Assembly (NCBI GenBank): GCA_041600415.1
Contig: JBFIKF010000001.1
Span: forward strand, 186,001 to 250,000
Reading direction: 5' to 3'
Source of the DNA: JBFJKD01 sp041600415
GTDB taxonomy: Bacteria; Pseudomonadota; Gammaproteobacteria; Pseudomonadales; Porticoccaceae
DNA: 64,000 nt
Shown here one piece after another: positions 50,948 through 59,766 of the stretch (positions are counted from its first letter, which is position 1; each line of letters begins with the position of its first letter). Under the pieces are notes generated by a model that did no database searches, was not told the origin of the DNA, and was given only the letters and a program-made list of their open reading frames with translations. Made by a program: the position numbers and the translations under genes.

Positions 50948-51473
50948 AGCCGGAGCGCACAAACTGGCGAATTTTTCCCTCAGCTATCGCCAGCAGGGTC
51001 GCTGCGGCCGCCGAGGTGACCAGCACCGTGCGTATATTTTCCTTCGCTTCCCCTTCGCGCAGTACCTGCCTGAGTTGTGTTTCGAGACGCTCAAGCAATT
51101 GGTTGACGCGGGTGTGCAAGCGCTCGGTCTCTCCGGTCAGGGCGTCCCCGGTAAGAATGCGCGTAATACCGGGGTTGCGTTCCGCAAAGGTTAACAGCAG
51201 CGAGATAATACGATAGCAGCGCTGCTGCGTGGTCTGCGTGTCGTCGAGAATACCGCGCACCCGGCTAAACAGAGTCTCCTCGATAAAATCAATCAAGCCC
51301 TCGAACATTCGGGTTTTGCTGGGGAAATGCCGATACAGGGCGGCTTCCGATACGCCCACTTCAGCCGCCAGCGCAGCGGTGGTGATACGGGTGCCCGGGG
51401 ATGTTTCCAGCATGCGCGCGAGCGCCTGGAGGATTTGCTGGCGGCGGGGTAATTTTGGTTTGCCTGTTGCCAT
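50880..51473 (-). CDS. slmA: Nucleoid occlusion factor SlmA
   Basis: SlmA binds SBS sites across the chromosome and blocks FtsZ assembly over the nucleoid. The 197-residue TetR-family protein has a helix-turn-helix as ITTAALAAEVGVSEAALYRHFPSKTRMFEGLIDFIEETLFSR (residues about 30-72). The C-terminus (TLLAIAEGKIRQFVRSGF) matches SlmA, distinguishing it from drug-efflux TetR proteins. Its locus between pyrE and argB is near that of E. coli (dut-slmA-pyrE). Confidence 0.92.
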   Translation of the reverse strand: MATGKPKLPRRQQILQALARMLETSPGTRITTAALAAEVGVSEAALYRHFPSKTRMFEGLIDFIEETLFSRVRGILDDTQTTQQRCYRIISLLLTFAERNPGITRILTGDALTGETERLHTRVNQLLERLETQLRQVLREGEAKENIRTVLVTSAAAATLLAIAEGKIRQFVRSGFTRLPTEQWEEQWSLLMTGFFR

Positions 51474-51558
51474 AGTCCTGTCGTCTCAAACGCTCGCCGG
51501 TGGGTTGTAGTGGGTGGTTGCCGGCCCCGCTGGGGCCAGAACTGGGCGCGGCGTATTA

Positions 51559-52461
51559 TTAAATTCTGTGGTTGGTGATCAATGTCCCAACCCCTTCGTT
51601 GGTAAAAATTTCCAGCAGCACGGAGTGGTTAACACGCCCATCGATTATGTGCACGCTTTTGACGTTAGAGTTCACCGCGTCGAGGGCGCACTGTATCTTG
51701 GGCAACATGCCGCCGTGAATGGTGCCATCGGCGATCAGGGCATCCACCTGGCTGCTGTTGATGCCGGTCAATACTTCGCCGTTTTTATTGAGTAGCCCGG
51801 TGACATTGGTTAGCAGCAATAATTTTTCCGCCTGCAGGACTGAGGCAATTTTGCCGGCGACCAGATCGGCATTGATATTGTAGGACGCGCCGTCTTCACC
51901 GACGCCGATCGGTGCTATCACGGGAATGAAATCACTGGCGGTGAGCATATCTATTACGTCGGTGTTAATTTTGGCGACCTCGCCCACATGACCTATGTCG
52001 ATAATCTCCGGCGCTTCCATTTCTGGCGTTTTATGGGACACCGTCATTTTACGCGCCTTGATCAGGTGGCCATCCTTGCCGGTGAGACCAATGGCCTTAC
52101 CACCGGCGCTGTTGATCAGGCTCACGATTTCCTTGTTGATGGTAGCGCCGAGCACCATCTCCACGACATCCATGGTTTTGGTGTCTGTCACCCGCATGCC
52201 GTTGACAAAGGTGGACTGGATGCCGAGCTCTTTCAGCAGCGTGCCAATTTGCGGACCGCCGCCATGCACTACCACCGGATGGATGCCCACGAGTTTCATC
52301 AACACGATGTCGCGGGCGAAGCTGCGCTTGAGGTGTTCGTCCACCATGGCGTTGCCGCCAAACTTAATTACCAGAGTTTTGCCGGTAAAACGTTGAATAT
52401 AGGGCAGTGCCTCGGTCAATACTTTAGCGGTATTAATGGCGCCTTCGCGGGACAGGGACAT
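51559..52461 (-). CDS. argB: Acetylglutamate kinase
   Basis: ArgB phosphorylates N-acetylglutamate, the second step of arginine synthesis. The 300-residue protein has VIKFGGNAMVD (residues about 31-41), VVVHGGGPQIG, the arginine-sensing type N-terminal helix (MSLSREGAINTAKVLTEALPYIQ) and a late GGMLPKIQCALDAV. The N-terminal helix marks the hexameric, arginine-inhibited form. It lies 29 bases after algC. Confidence 0.96.
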   Translation of the reverse strand: MSLSREGAINTAKVLTEALPYIQRFTGKTLVIKFGGNAMVDEHLKRSFARDIVLMKLVGIHPVVVHGGGPQIGTLLKELGIQSTFVNGMRVTDTKTMDVVEMVLGATINKEIVSLINSAGGKAIGLTGKDGHLIKARKMTVSHKTPEMEAPEIIDIGHVGEVAKINTDVIDMLTASDFIPVIAPIGVGEDGASYNINADLVAGKIASVLQAEKLLLLTNVTGLLNKNGEVLTGINSSQVDALIADGTIHGGMLPKIQCALDAVNSNVKSVHIIDGRVNHSVLLEIFTNEGVGTLITNHRI

Positions 52462-52490
52462 GGGGACGGCATACTCCGGGACTTTTGCTG

Positions 52491-55022
52491 CTAGATTAAG
52501 GGTTCAAGAATCAGGTTCGGGGCGACGGCGGCCAGTTGTTCGCGGAAAATCTGCTTGATCCTTGCCAGAGCTATTTCTGTCGTCGCTTCGAAGCGCAGGG
52601 TCAGCGCCGGGGTCGTATTGGAGGCCCGCACCAAACCCCAGCCATCGGCAAAGTCTACTCGCAAACCGTCGATGGTAATGAGTTTACCATCTTCAAACTG
52701 GCCGTGGTCGATGATCTTTTTCACTACCGCAAATTTATCGGCATCGGCGATGTTTAATTTAATTTCCGGTGTGGTGACGGACGGCTCCAGGTCTGCTAGC
52801 AACTCGTCGAGGCTTTGTTCCCGCAGGGTAAGGGTCTCCAGCAACCGGGCGGCCGCGTAGAGCCCGTCATCAAATCCGAACCAGCGGTCGTTAAAAAACA
52901 GATGGCCGCTAAACTCGCCGCCGATGGGTGCCCCGGTGGCGTGAATTTTGTTGCGCACATGAGCATGACCCGTGCGCCACATAACTGGGCGGCCACCGTA
53001 GCCAGCCACCAGCGAATTGAGGCGTCGAGTGGATTTCACGTCGTATACGACATCTGCGCCGGGGTGGCGTTTGAGAATATCCCGGGCAAAGATCATCAAT
53101 AATTCGTCGGGCCAAACAATATGACCGGTTGCCGTTACCGCTACGATACGGTCCCCATCCCCGTCGAGCGCAATACCGAGCGCAGCATTCTGGTGCCTGA
53201 CCATGGTGATTAAATCCGCCAGATGCGCGGGTACGGTGGGGTCGGGAGGATGATTGGGAAAATCGCCGTCCACTTCGCAATACAGCGGGGAGACTTGACA
53301 TCCCAGGGCTTCCAGCAGCGGCACGGCGATCGGTCCGGCTATGCCGTTAGCGCAGTCCAGCACCAGATGTAGATGCGGCACAGGTGTTACATTCTTGATC
53401 ACGGCGGCGGAATATTCGGCCCCGATCGCATGCTGACTGAGCTCACCCTGGCCTTGCGCCCATTGGCCATCGAGCATTTGCTGTCGTAGCAACGTGATGT
53501 CGTCGCCACTGATAGCGCGGTTAGCAAGCACGAACTTGAACCCATTGTATTTCCCGGGGTTGTGGCTTGCGGTTACCATCACACCAGACTTAACGCGGCT
53601 GAGGTGGTGCAGTGCAAAGTTGAGTAGCGGTGTCGGGATCTGGCCCAGATCGATCACATCGCAGCCGGTACTGAGCAGCCCCTGAATTAACGCCGCGGTT
53701 AGAGCCGGACTGGAATTTCGTCCGTCCGCGCCAACCGCAATGGCGGCCTCACCCTGACTCAAAACCCGCGAACCCAGCACCTTGCCAAGGTCTTCCGCGA
53801 AGCGGGGTGTAATCTCCTGGCCTGCCAGTCCGCGAATATCATAGTTTCTAAAAACTGATTCCGGCCACAGATTGGGCTCCGATGGAGACGTTGGTTTTAC
53901 TATTGGCTGCGGCGCGGCGCTGGGGATTGACGCACTTACAGCAGATTGAGCGATGGCGTCAGCGCGCGGCGGGTCCAGGTCGAAAATATCGTCCTGATCA
54001 ACGTGGCCAGCTGTTTGATTATTCTTTTCGGTGCCTGCACTTACCATGACATCCGCCGCGACAGTTTCAGCGCTGATGGCTGGGATTGGTGCTTCGGGTT
54101 CGACAATCTGTGGTGTGGTAGCCACGGTTTTATTTTTGCTGCGCGGCGGCACGACGAGGTTCTGGTGGGTCCGGCGCAACCCAACCCGCACGATTAATGC
54201 CACCAGCAGCAACGCAATCGCCGCTGCTGTAGTAGCGGCCACAGCAAAAGGTTCGAGTTCAGCCTGGGCCTGATCGCGCACCACCGGTGCCGCGGAAAAC
54301 ACCACATGCCATGCTGGTAGCAGAGTGTCTTTTCTGGCGGTGGCAATGGCCTCGGGAGCCTGACCGACAGCGACGAACGCCTGCGGCGCGGCGGCGCGCG
54401 CAGACTGAAATACCTGAGTGACGCCGGCCTGAGCCGCGGTACCGGTAGCGATTGCCGATTGTATTTCGCTGATCGGCAAGCTGACCAACACCGCTCCGCT
54501 AACCAGGTCGTCGCGACCGACCGCCGTGGCCACCAACAGGGACCAGGTGCCCGCTACCTTGACGGCCTCGGGTACGGTTGCCTCGCCGTTGAGTGTGCGC
54601 CGCAGCAGATCCAGTGCGGCGAAGTTATTACCCTGCTCGGGAAGCGCTGCGCCGGCAGCAACAATCTGTATGTCGACCGCGTTGGGGAAGCTACGGTGTA
54701 GCACTGCCCGCCAGTCGTTGAGAGCAGCAGTGTTCTCGGACACAAGATCGCTGGCGAGGGTGTGATTGCTGCCAATTTCCCCGAGTTGTTGCACCAGGTT
54801 GCGGGCATAATGTGATACTGCTGCAGCTTGCTGTTCCGCGTACGCCCTGGTGATTGATTGAACTTCTGCCAGGCGCGGCTCGACCACCATCACCCGATAG
54901 AGCTGTCCGCAGACAATCGCCAGTATGCTCAAGATGACCGCGACACCGCCGATTAGCCATGCATGTTGACGCAGCGGTTTCAGCAATGGTTGAAGTGATA
55001 CAGATAGTTTTATTTTTTGCAA
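52491..55022 (-). CDS. algC: Membrane-anchored phosphomannomutase/phosphoglucomutase AlgC
   Basis: AlgC interconverts mannose or glucose 1- and 6-phosphates for alginate, LPS and rhamnolipid-type sugars. The catalytic part (from about residue 385) has the phosphoserine motif TASHNPGKYNGFK, metal loop LDGDGDR and substrate loop GGEFSGH. The first 285 residues are an extra region: membrane segments at about 23-43 and 262-283 flank a periplasmic domain, then a Pro/Ala-rich linker. Pseudomonas AlgC has a similar extension when fully annotated. The start is a TTG at 55022 with no ribosome-binding site visible; no in-frame ATG precedes the first membrane segment. Confidence 0.92.
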   Translation of the reverse strand: MQKIKLSVSLQPLLKPLRQHAWLIGGVAVILSILAIVCGQLYRVMVVEPRLAEVQSITRAYAEQQAAAVSHYARNLVQQLGEIGSNHTLASDLVSENTAALNDWRAVLHRSFPNAVDIQIVAAGAALPEQGNNFAALDLLRRTLNGEATVPEAVKVAGTWSLLVATAVGRDDLVSGAVLVSLPISEIQSAIATGTAAQAGVTQVFQSARAAAPQAFVAVGQAPEAIATARKDTLLPAWHVVFSAAPVVRDQAQAELEPFAVAATTAAAIALLLVALIVRVGLRRTHQNLVVPPRSKNKTVATTPQIVEPEAPIPAISAETVAADVMVSAGTEKNNQTAGHVDQDDIFDLDPPRADAIAQSAVSASIPSAAPQPIVKPTSPSEPNLWPESVFRNYDIRGLAGQEITPRFAEDLGKVLGSRVLSQGEAAIAVGADGRNSSPALTAALIQGLLSTGCDVIDLGQIPTPLLNFALHHLSRVKSGVMVTASHNPGKYNGFKFVLANRAISGDDITLLRQQMLDGQWAQGQGELSQHAIGAEYSAAVIKNVTPVPHLHLVLDCANGIAGPIAVPLLEALGCQVSPLYCEVDGDFPNHPPDPTVPAHLADLITMVRHQNAALGIALDGDGDRIVAVTATGHIVWPDELLMIFARDILKRHPGADVVYDVKSTRRLNSLVAGYGGRPVMWRTGHAHVRNKIHATGAPIGGEFSGHLFFNDRWFGFDDGLYAAARLLETLTLREQSLDELLADLEPSVTTPEIKLNIADADKFAVVKKIIDHGQFEDGKLITIDGLRVDFADGWGLVRASNTTPALTLRFEATTEIALARIKQIFREQLAAVAPNLILEPLI

Positions 55023-55084
55023 AATGATGCCCGAAAATTAGCGTAGGTTGCCCGGAGGGTACCGTTCCATTATATGGAGTGAGG

Positions 55085-56308
55085 TCAGCGGGGAACATCC
55101 CCTGTTGGTGTCTGCTCAAACTGGTGCGTGGCGATCAATGCTATCAACTGGCTGGCCAGTGCCGACTTGCTCATTACCGGCAGGGCTAGCGTCCCGTTGG
55201 GCCTCACAATCAACACCTGATTTTCATCGCTGTTAAAGCCGATAGCCGTGTTCGAGACGTCGTTGGCAATAACCATATCGAGACCTTTGCCCAGGAGTTT
55301 GCTGTGGGCATTGGCTTCCAGGTTTTCGGTTTCGGCGGCGAAACCCACCGTGAAAGGTTTTTTTGCCCGCCCTGCGACGGTGGCTACGATATCCGGGTTC
55401 CTGGTTAGCTCAATGGACAGGGTGCCCGCGTTTTTTTTGATCTTCTGAGAGGCAGTTGTCACGGGACGGTAGTCGGCCACCGCCGCGCAGGCGATAAATA
55501 TATCGGCGCCGTCGATTTCCGACAGGGTTGCATCCAGCATTTGTGCGGCGCTGGTCACGTTAATCAGCGTGACCCGGTCGGGTGCCGTCAACGCCACCGG
55601 GCCGCTAATCAAAATCGTCCGCGCACCAGCTTCCACAGCAGCCTGCGCCAGCGCGTAACCCATCTTGCCAGAGCTGTAGTTGGAGATATAGCGTACTGGA
55701 TCGATGGCCTCGCGGGTGGGTCCGGCGGTTATGACCAGTTTTTTGCCCGCCAAAGCGCCCGTGGTAAAGATACCGCAAACATCTTCGGCCAGGGCGTCGG
55801 GGTCGCGCATACGCCCCGGCCCGATATCGCCACAGGCCTGATAACCCTCGGTTGGGTTAAACAGATGCACGCCACGCCTGGCAAGGGTCGCGATATTGTC
55901 CTGCGTAGCGGCTTTCGCCCACATTGCCTGGTTCATGGCTGGGGCGATGGCGACCGGCCCAGGGCTGGCCAGACATACAGCGCTGAGTAAGTCGCCACCC
56001 TGGCCGTGGGTCAGCCGCGCAATAAAGTCCGCGCTGGCGGGCGCTACCAATATCAGGTCCGCCCAGCGCGCCAGTTGAATGTGGCCCATGGCGGCCTCCG
56101 CGGCCGTGTCGAGCAGTTCCAGATGCACGGCGTGTCCAGACAAGGCCTGAAGCGTCAGCGGCGTAATGAACTCGGTTGCCGCGGGCGTCATGACAACGCG
56201 AATATCGGCACCGAGCCGTTGCAGGCAACGAATAAGCTCTGCACTCTTGTAGGCGGCGATACCCCCGGTGACGCCGAGCACGATACGTTTATTAGTCAGT
56301 GAAACCAT
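55085..56308 (-). CDS. coaBC: Bifunctional phosphopantothenoylcysteine decarboxylase/synthetase CoaBC
   Basis: CoaBC couples 4'-phosphopantothenate to cysteine and decarboxylates the product in CoA synthesis. The 407-residue protein has the flavin-binding CoaC domain (VLGVTGGIAAYKSAELIR, catalytic His in MGHIQLARWAD, APAMNQAMW) and the CoaB domain starting at KLVITAGPTREAIDPVRYISNYSSGKMG. It precedes algC by 62 bases. In Pseudomonas dut lies between these two; it is absent here. Confidence 0.96.
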   Translation of the reverse strand: MVSLTNKRIVLGVTGGIAAYKSAELIRCLQRLGADIRVVMTPAATEFITPLTLQALSGHAVHLELLDTAAEAAMGHIQLARWADLILVAPASADFIARLTHGQGGDLLSAVCLASPGPVAIAPAMNQAMWAKAATQDNIATLARRGVHLFNPTEGYQACGDIGPGRMRDPDALAEDVCGIFTTGALAGKKLVITAGPTREAIDPVRYISNYSSGKMGYALAQAAVEAGARTILISGPVALTAPDRVTLINVTSAAQMLDATLSEIDGADIFIACAAVADYRPVTTASQKIKKNAGTLSIELTRNPDIVATVAGRAKKPFTVGFAAETENLEANAHSKLLGKGLDMVIANDVSNTAIGFNSDENQVLIVRPNGTLALPVMSKSALASQLIALIATHQFEQTPTGDVPR

Positions 56309-56386
56309 AAACTGTCTGCAATAGTTTTCGAGTAGCGCTAAGATAACACCGGTACAGGGATTTTCGAAGGGACACAGGAGGTGGCA

Positions 56387-57061
56387 GTGACTATAAAGAA
56401 CTGGCCCGAAGGGGAGCGGCCGCGGGAAAAGCTACAGCGCCGCGGTGCAACAGCTCTTTCAGATGCAGAATTGCTCGCTATTTTTTTGCGTACCGGGTAC
56501 GCCGGACAGTCCGCGGTGGATCTTGCCCGCGACCTGCTGGTACGGTTCGGTGGGCTTGGCCCGTTGCTGGCGAGTGATACCAAAACGCTGTGTGCCGAAA
56601 AGGGCCTGGGGCGGGCCAAGTGCGCGCAATTGCAGGCGGTGGTTGAACTGGCTCAGCGGCATGTGGGCGAAAAGCTTGAGCGGGAAGCGGTGTTCACCAC
56701 GCCCGGCGCGGTCGCGGCCTACCTGCGCACCAAACTGCGGGGCCAATCACGGGAAGTTTTCTCCGCGTTGTTTCTCGATACCCGCCATCGATTGATCGCC
56801 GATGAAGTGCTGTTTCAGGGCACCCTGGATGGTGCCCAGGTATATCCCCGGGAAGTCGTCAAGCGCGCCCTCTACCACAATGCCGCAGCGGTGATCTTTG
56901 CGCACAATCACCCTTCGGGGGTCGCCGAGCCGAGCGGGGATGATATTCGCATTACTCAGCGGCTAAAGGAGGCCTTGTCGCTGATCGACGTTCGCGTGCT
57001 CGACCATCTGGTGGTGGCAGCTGGTGACACGGTTTCGTTGGCTGATCGGGGCCATGTGTAA
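56387..57061 (+). CDS. radC: RadC/MPN-family protein
   Basis: The 224-residue protein has an N-terminal helix-hairpin-helix region (PREKLQRRGATALSDAELLAIFLRTG) and a C-terminal JAMM/MPN metal motif HNHPSGVAEPSGDD. The old DNA-repair role of RadC is disputed and its substrate is unknown. The GTG at 56387 was chosen because AGGAGG ends 5 bases before it and the product aligns with the Pseudomonas start (MTIKNWPEGERPREK). An earlier GTG at 56381 overlaps the ribosome-binding site itself. It diverges from coaBC. Confidence 0.93.
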   Translation: MTIKNWPEGERPREKLQRRGATALSDAELLAIFLRTGYAGQSAVDLARDLLVRFGGLGPLLASDTKTLCAEKGLGRAKCAQLQAVVELAQRHVGEKLEREAVFTTPGAVAAYLRTKLRGQSREVFSALFLDTRHRLIADEVLFQGTLDGAQVYPREVVKRALYHNAAAVIFAHNHPSGVAEPSGDDIRITQRLKEALSLIDVRVLDHLVVAAGDTVSLADRGHV

Positions 57062-57205
57062 AGATTCTGGATTTGATTTCGCGGCCCGGCTCTGGTATAA
57101 ATCGCGCCTCATTTTCTGCGGGTGGTTTGCAGGGTCCGGCGTGCTGCCGGGGTTGGTGGTGCGGCAATTGGTTTTCGCCCCCACTGTTTTTGCGACAATA
57201 CTGCG

Positions 57206-57236
57206 TGAGTAAAGACGTCAGCCTGAGTAAAGACGT
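57206..57236 (+). repeat. Direct repeat upstream of rpmB
   Basis: TGAGTAAAGACGT occurs at 57206-57218 and 57224-57236, an 18-bp period, just before rpmB. It lies in the probable leader or promoter-proximal region and may be a small duplication or a binding site. Confidence 0.5.
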
Positions 57237-57266
57237 AAATTTTTAAGCTGAGCCAGAGGCAAAACC

Positions 57267-57503
57267 ATGTCCAGAGTATGTCAGATCACCGGCAAGCGGC
57301 CGATGAGTGGTAACAATGTATCCCACGCCAAGAACAGAACCCGGCGCCGGTTCGAGCCGAACCTGCATACCCATCGGTTCTGGGTGCCTTCGGAGAACCG
57401 CTTCGTCAAATTGCGGGTCTCCAACAAGGGTTTGCGAATTATCGACAAGCGCGGTATCGATCAGGTGTTGAGCGATGTTCGGGCGCGCGGCGACAAGATC
57501 TAA
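57267..57503 (+). CDS. rpmB: 50S ribosomal protein L28
   Basis: The 78-residue protein is the standard proteobacterial L28: MSRVCQITGKRPMSGNNVSHAKNRTRRRFEPNL. It has only one Cys, so it is the zinc-independent form. AGAGGCAAAACC precedes the ATG. It is followed by rpmG after 36 bases in the usual operon. Confidence 0.98.
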   Translation: MSRVCQITGKRPMSGNNVSHAKNRTRRRFEPNLHTHRFWVPSENRFVKLRVSNKGLRIIDKRGIDQVLSDVRARGDKI

Positions 57504-57539
57504 TCGGGAAGAATTTAACAGGTTCACGAGGGTTAACTA

Positions 57540-57707
57540 ATGGCCAAGTCAAATCGCGACAAAATAAAGCTGGTGTCCAGCGCGGGTACGGGACATTACT
57601 ACACCACCACCAAAAACAAACGCACCATGCCGGAAAAAATGGAGATCAAGAAGTTCGATCCCGTGGTTCGCCAGCACGTTGCTTACAAAGAAGCGAAAAT
57701 CAAGTAG
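57540..57707 (+). CDS. rpmG: 50S ribosomal protein L33
   Basis: The 55-residue protein translates as MAKSNRDKIKLVSSAGTG followed by HYYTTTKNKRTMPEKMEIKK and a KEAKIK end, the standard L33. It lacks the CxxC pairs of zinc-binding L33, so together with L28 the operon is fully zinc-independent. A terminator follows 68 bases downstream. Confidence 0.97.
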   Translation: MAKSNRDKIKLVSSAGTGHYYTTTKNKRTMPEKMEIKKFDPVVRQHVAYKEAKIK

Positions 57708-57774
57708 CTATGCGCAACCGTCAGCGCCTGGTCTGTAACGAGACAGGTTTCGAATAAACAGATTGGTGCGCAAA

Positions 57775-57804
57775 CAAAAAACCCGGCTTAAGCCGGGTTT
57801 TTTT
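57775..57804. terminator. Bidirectional intrinsic terminator between rpmG and exbD
   Basis: A perfect palindrome AACCCGGCTTAAGCCGGGTT is flanked by A residues on the left and seven T residues on the right. It can therefore end both the rightward rpmB-rpmG transcript and the leftward exbD transcript. It is the clearest terminator in the window. Confidence 0.9.
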
Positions 57805-57821
57805 ACTCAGGGTTCAATGCC

Positions 57822-58226
57822 TTATCGCGCACTGGTCGCCAGGGAAATATCCAGAACACCCGCTTCCCGTGCCTGGTCAGAAATTCTGACATAGGTGTCT
57901 GTTTTAGATTTCGGGTGGGCTTGAATAACGACCTTGGCCTCGGGGTTTTCCGCGTGCAGCCGTTCCACGTTGGCGCGTACGGCCCGCACATCAATCCGCC
58001 GACTCTCAAGCCAGATATCGTTTGCTTCCGTGACACGAAACACGATATTGCGGTTATCCAGATCCGGTGGCTGATCCGTTGTGGGGGGGCGGTTGATGTC
58101 GATGGCCGTCTCTTTCACAAAGGAGGCGGTGACAATAAAAAAGATCAGCATAATGAACACGACATCCAGCATGGGCGTCAGATCGATCTGAGACTCATCT
58201 TCAGTGCGACGCCTACCTAAAGCCAT
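57822..58226 (-). CDS. Orphan ExbD/TolR-family biopolymer transport protein
   Basis: ExbD/TolR proteins work with an ExbB/TolQ-type pore to turn proton flow into work at the outer membrane. The 134-residue protein has one membrane helix with the essential Asp (IDLTPMLDVVFIMLIFFIVTASF, residues about 15-37) and a periplasmic domain ending in RISDQAREAGVLDISLAT. No exbB, tolQ or tonB gene adjoins it, so the partner must be encoded elsewhere. It is transcribed alone, ending at a shared terminator. Confidence 0.9.
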   Translation of the reverse strand: MALGRRRTEDESQIDLTPMLDVVFIMLIFFIVTASFVKETAIDINRPPTTDQPPDLDNRNIVFRVTEANDIWLESRRIDVRAVRANVERLHAENPEAKVVIQAHPKSKTDTYVRISDQAREAGVLDISLATSAR

Positions 58227-58380
58227 ATCACTCTTCCCTTTGGTTTAGTATTTGTTTCTCAGGGCTGTATATCCCCACACTGCAACCGGCGCGGCTTTCT
58301 TGTCGTTTGCTCAAGTGGTGTCATTGTGCAACTTGCCCTAGTATGCCAGAAATTTAATCGGAGGCGAATGCGCGCCAATC

Positions 58381-59196
58381 ATGCCGGAATTACCTGAAGT
58401 AGAAACCACCTTAAGAGGAATTGCCCCGTCAGTTGTGGGCCGGCGTGTGGCTGCGGTCGTGGTGCGTAACCCGGCACTACGCCAGCCGATTCCAGATTTA
58501 TTACCTGAGATTTTGCGCGGCAGGAAGATTCTCGGATTAAGTCGTCGCGGTAAGTATTTGCTGATGGCGTTCCGACACGGACATCTAGTGCTGCATCTGG
58601 GCATGTCCGGCAGCTTACAAGTCGTTCCCCTTGGCACAGCCCCGGGTCGGCACGATCATCTGGACATCGCCGTATCGGGAAAAATATTGGTCCGTTTCAA
58701 CGACCCCCGTCGCTTTGGCCTGGCGCTGTGGGTAGAGGGAGATCCGAGCGCCCATCATTTGCTGTGTAATCTTGGCCCGGAACCTTTGTCCGACGACTTT
58801 GACGGCGATTATCTGTACCGACGAGCGCGGGGCAGGGCCATCCCGGTAAAAGCATTTTTGATGGATGGTAAGGTGGTGGTTGGCGTCGGCAACATTTACG
58901 CCGCAGAAGCGTTGTTTATGGCCGGGGTGTCGCCATTGCGAGCCGCGGGTAACATCTCCCGCGCCCGTTACGGCGCGCTGGCGGACGCTGCGCGCCTGGT
59001 ATTGGCCCAGGCGATCGAGCAGGGCGGGACAACACTGCGCAATTTTGTTGGCGGGGATGGCAAACCGGGGTACTTTAAACAGCAGTTGCACGTGTATGGC
59101 CGTGGCGGTGAGGCCTGCACCGTCTGCCAGTCGACGCTAAAAAATGTCGTGATCGGACAGCGCAGCAGTGTTTATTGCACCCGCTGTCAGCGCTGA
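58381..59196 (+). CDS. mutM: Formamidopyrimidine-DNA glycosylase
   Basis: MutM/Fpg removes 8-oxoguanine and formamidopyrimidines and nicks the abasic site. The 271-residue protein begins MPELPEVETT (catalytic Pro2 and Glu3), contains the helix-two-turn-helix near GVGNIYAAEALF, and ends with the four-Cys zinc finger CTVCQSTLKNVV...YCTRCQR. It faces coaD tail to tail, 39 bases apart. Confidence 0.97.
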   Translation: MPELPEVETTLRGIAPSVVGRRVAAVVVRNPALRQPIPDLLPEILRGRKILGLSRRGKYLLMAFRHGHLVLHLGMSGSLQVVPLGTAPGRHDHLDIAVSGKILVRFNDPRRFGLALWVEGDPSAHHLLCNLGPEPLSDDFDGDYLYRRARGRAIPVKAFLMDGKVVVGVGNIYAAEALFMAGVSPLRAAGNISRARYGALADAARLVLAQAIEQGGTTLRNFVGGDGKPGYFKQQLHVYGRGGEACTVCQSTLKNVVIGQRSSVYCTRCQR

Positions 59197-59235
59197 AATA
59201 TACGGCTCTGGCCGGAAAAACTGATTGCAACGTGG

Positions 59236-59715
59236 TCAGGAAGCGAATTTTTTTGCCAGTGCTGCGGCTACGGCCGGATGCACGAAAGGGGAAATTTTGC
59301 CCTGCAAGGAGGCGATTTCCCGCACCAGGGAGGAGGAGATGTAAGAGTGCTTCTCCGCCGGGGTCAGGAACAGACTTTCCACGTCGGGAGACAGCGCCCG
59401 ATTCATGTTGGCCAGCTGGAATTCGTACTCGAAATCCGATACGGCGCGTAATCCGCGCAATATAGCAGCGGCATTGCAGTCGTGGACAAAGTTGACCAGC
59501 AGGTAATCAAAGCCCCTAACCTCGACGTTAGGGATATGTCCGAGAGCGGTTCGCGCCAGCCCTATGCGCTCTTCCAGATCAAACAGGGGTTTCTTTTTTT
59601 CGCTGCTCGCGATGCCCACTACGACCTGGTCAAACAATTTGCAGGCGCGTTCCACCAGATCGACGTGACCATTGGTGATTGGGTCGAAAGTGCCGGGGTA
59701 GACAATCGTTTTCAT
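59236..59715 (-). CDS. coaD: Phosphopantetheine adenylyltransferase
   Basis: CoaD adenylylates 4'-phosphopantetheine, the penultimate CoA step. The 159-residue protein starts MKTIVYPGTFDPITNGHVDLV with the nucleotidyltransferase TNGH motif, has GLRAVSDFEYEFQLANMNR and ends with the ISSSLVREIASLQG motif. It is 51 bases downstream of rsmD. Confidence 0.97.
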   Translation of the reverse strand: MKTIVYPGTFDPITNGHVDLVERACKLFDQVVVGIASSEKKKPLFDLEERIGLARTALGHIPNVEVRGFDYLLVNFVHDCNAAAILRGLRAVSDFEYEFQLANMNRALSPDVESLFLTPAEKHSYISSSLVREIASLQGKISPFVHPAVAAALAKKFAS

Positions 59716-59766
59716 TCAGGGCGTTCCTCAGTGGGACGGCGATGGTAAACAATTTAGCCAGACACC

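Noticed and set aside
51523..51537. GGCCCC-GCT-GGGGCC hairpin between argB and slmA as a terminator
   Set aside because: The stem is strong but no T-run follows on the minus strand used by argB, so an intrinsic terminator is not supported.
51988..52494. A 168-codon plus-strand frame opposite argB
   Set aside because: It is a His-rich shadow of argB codons with no recognisable domain.
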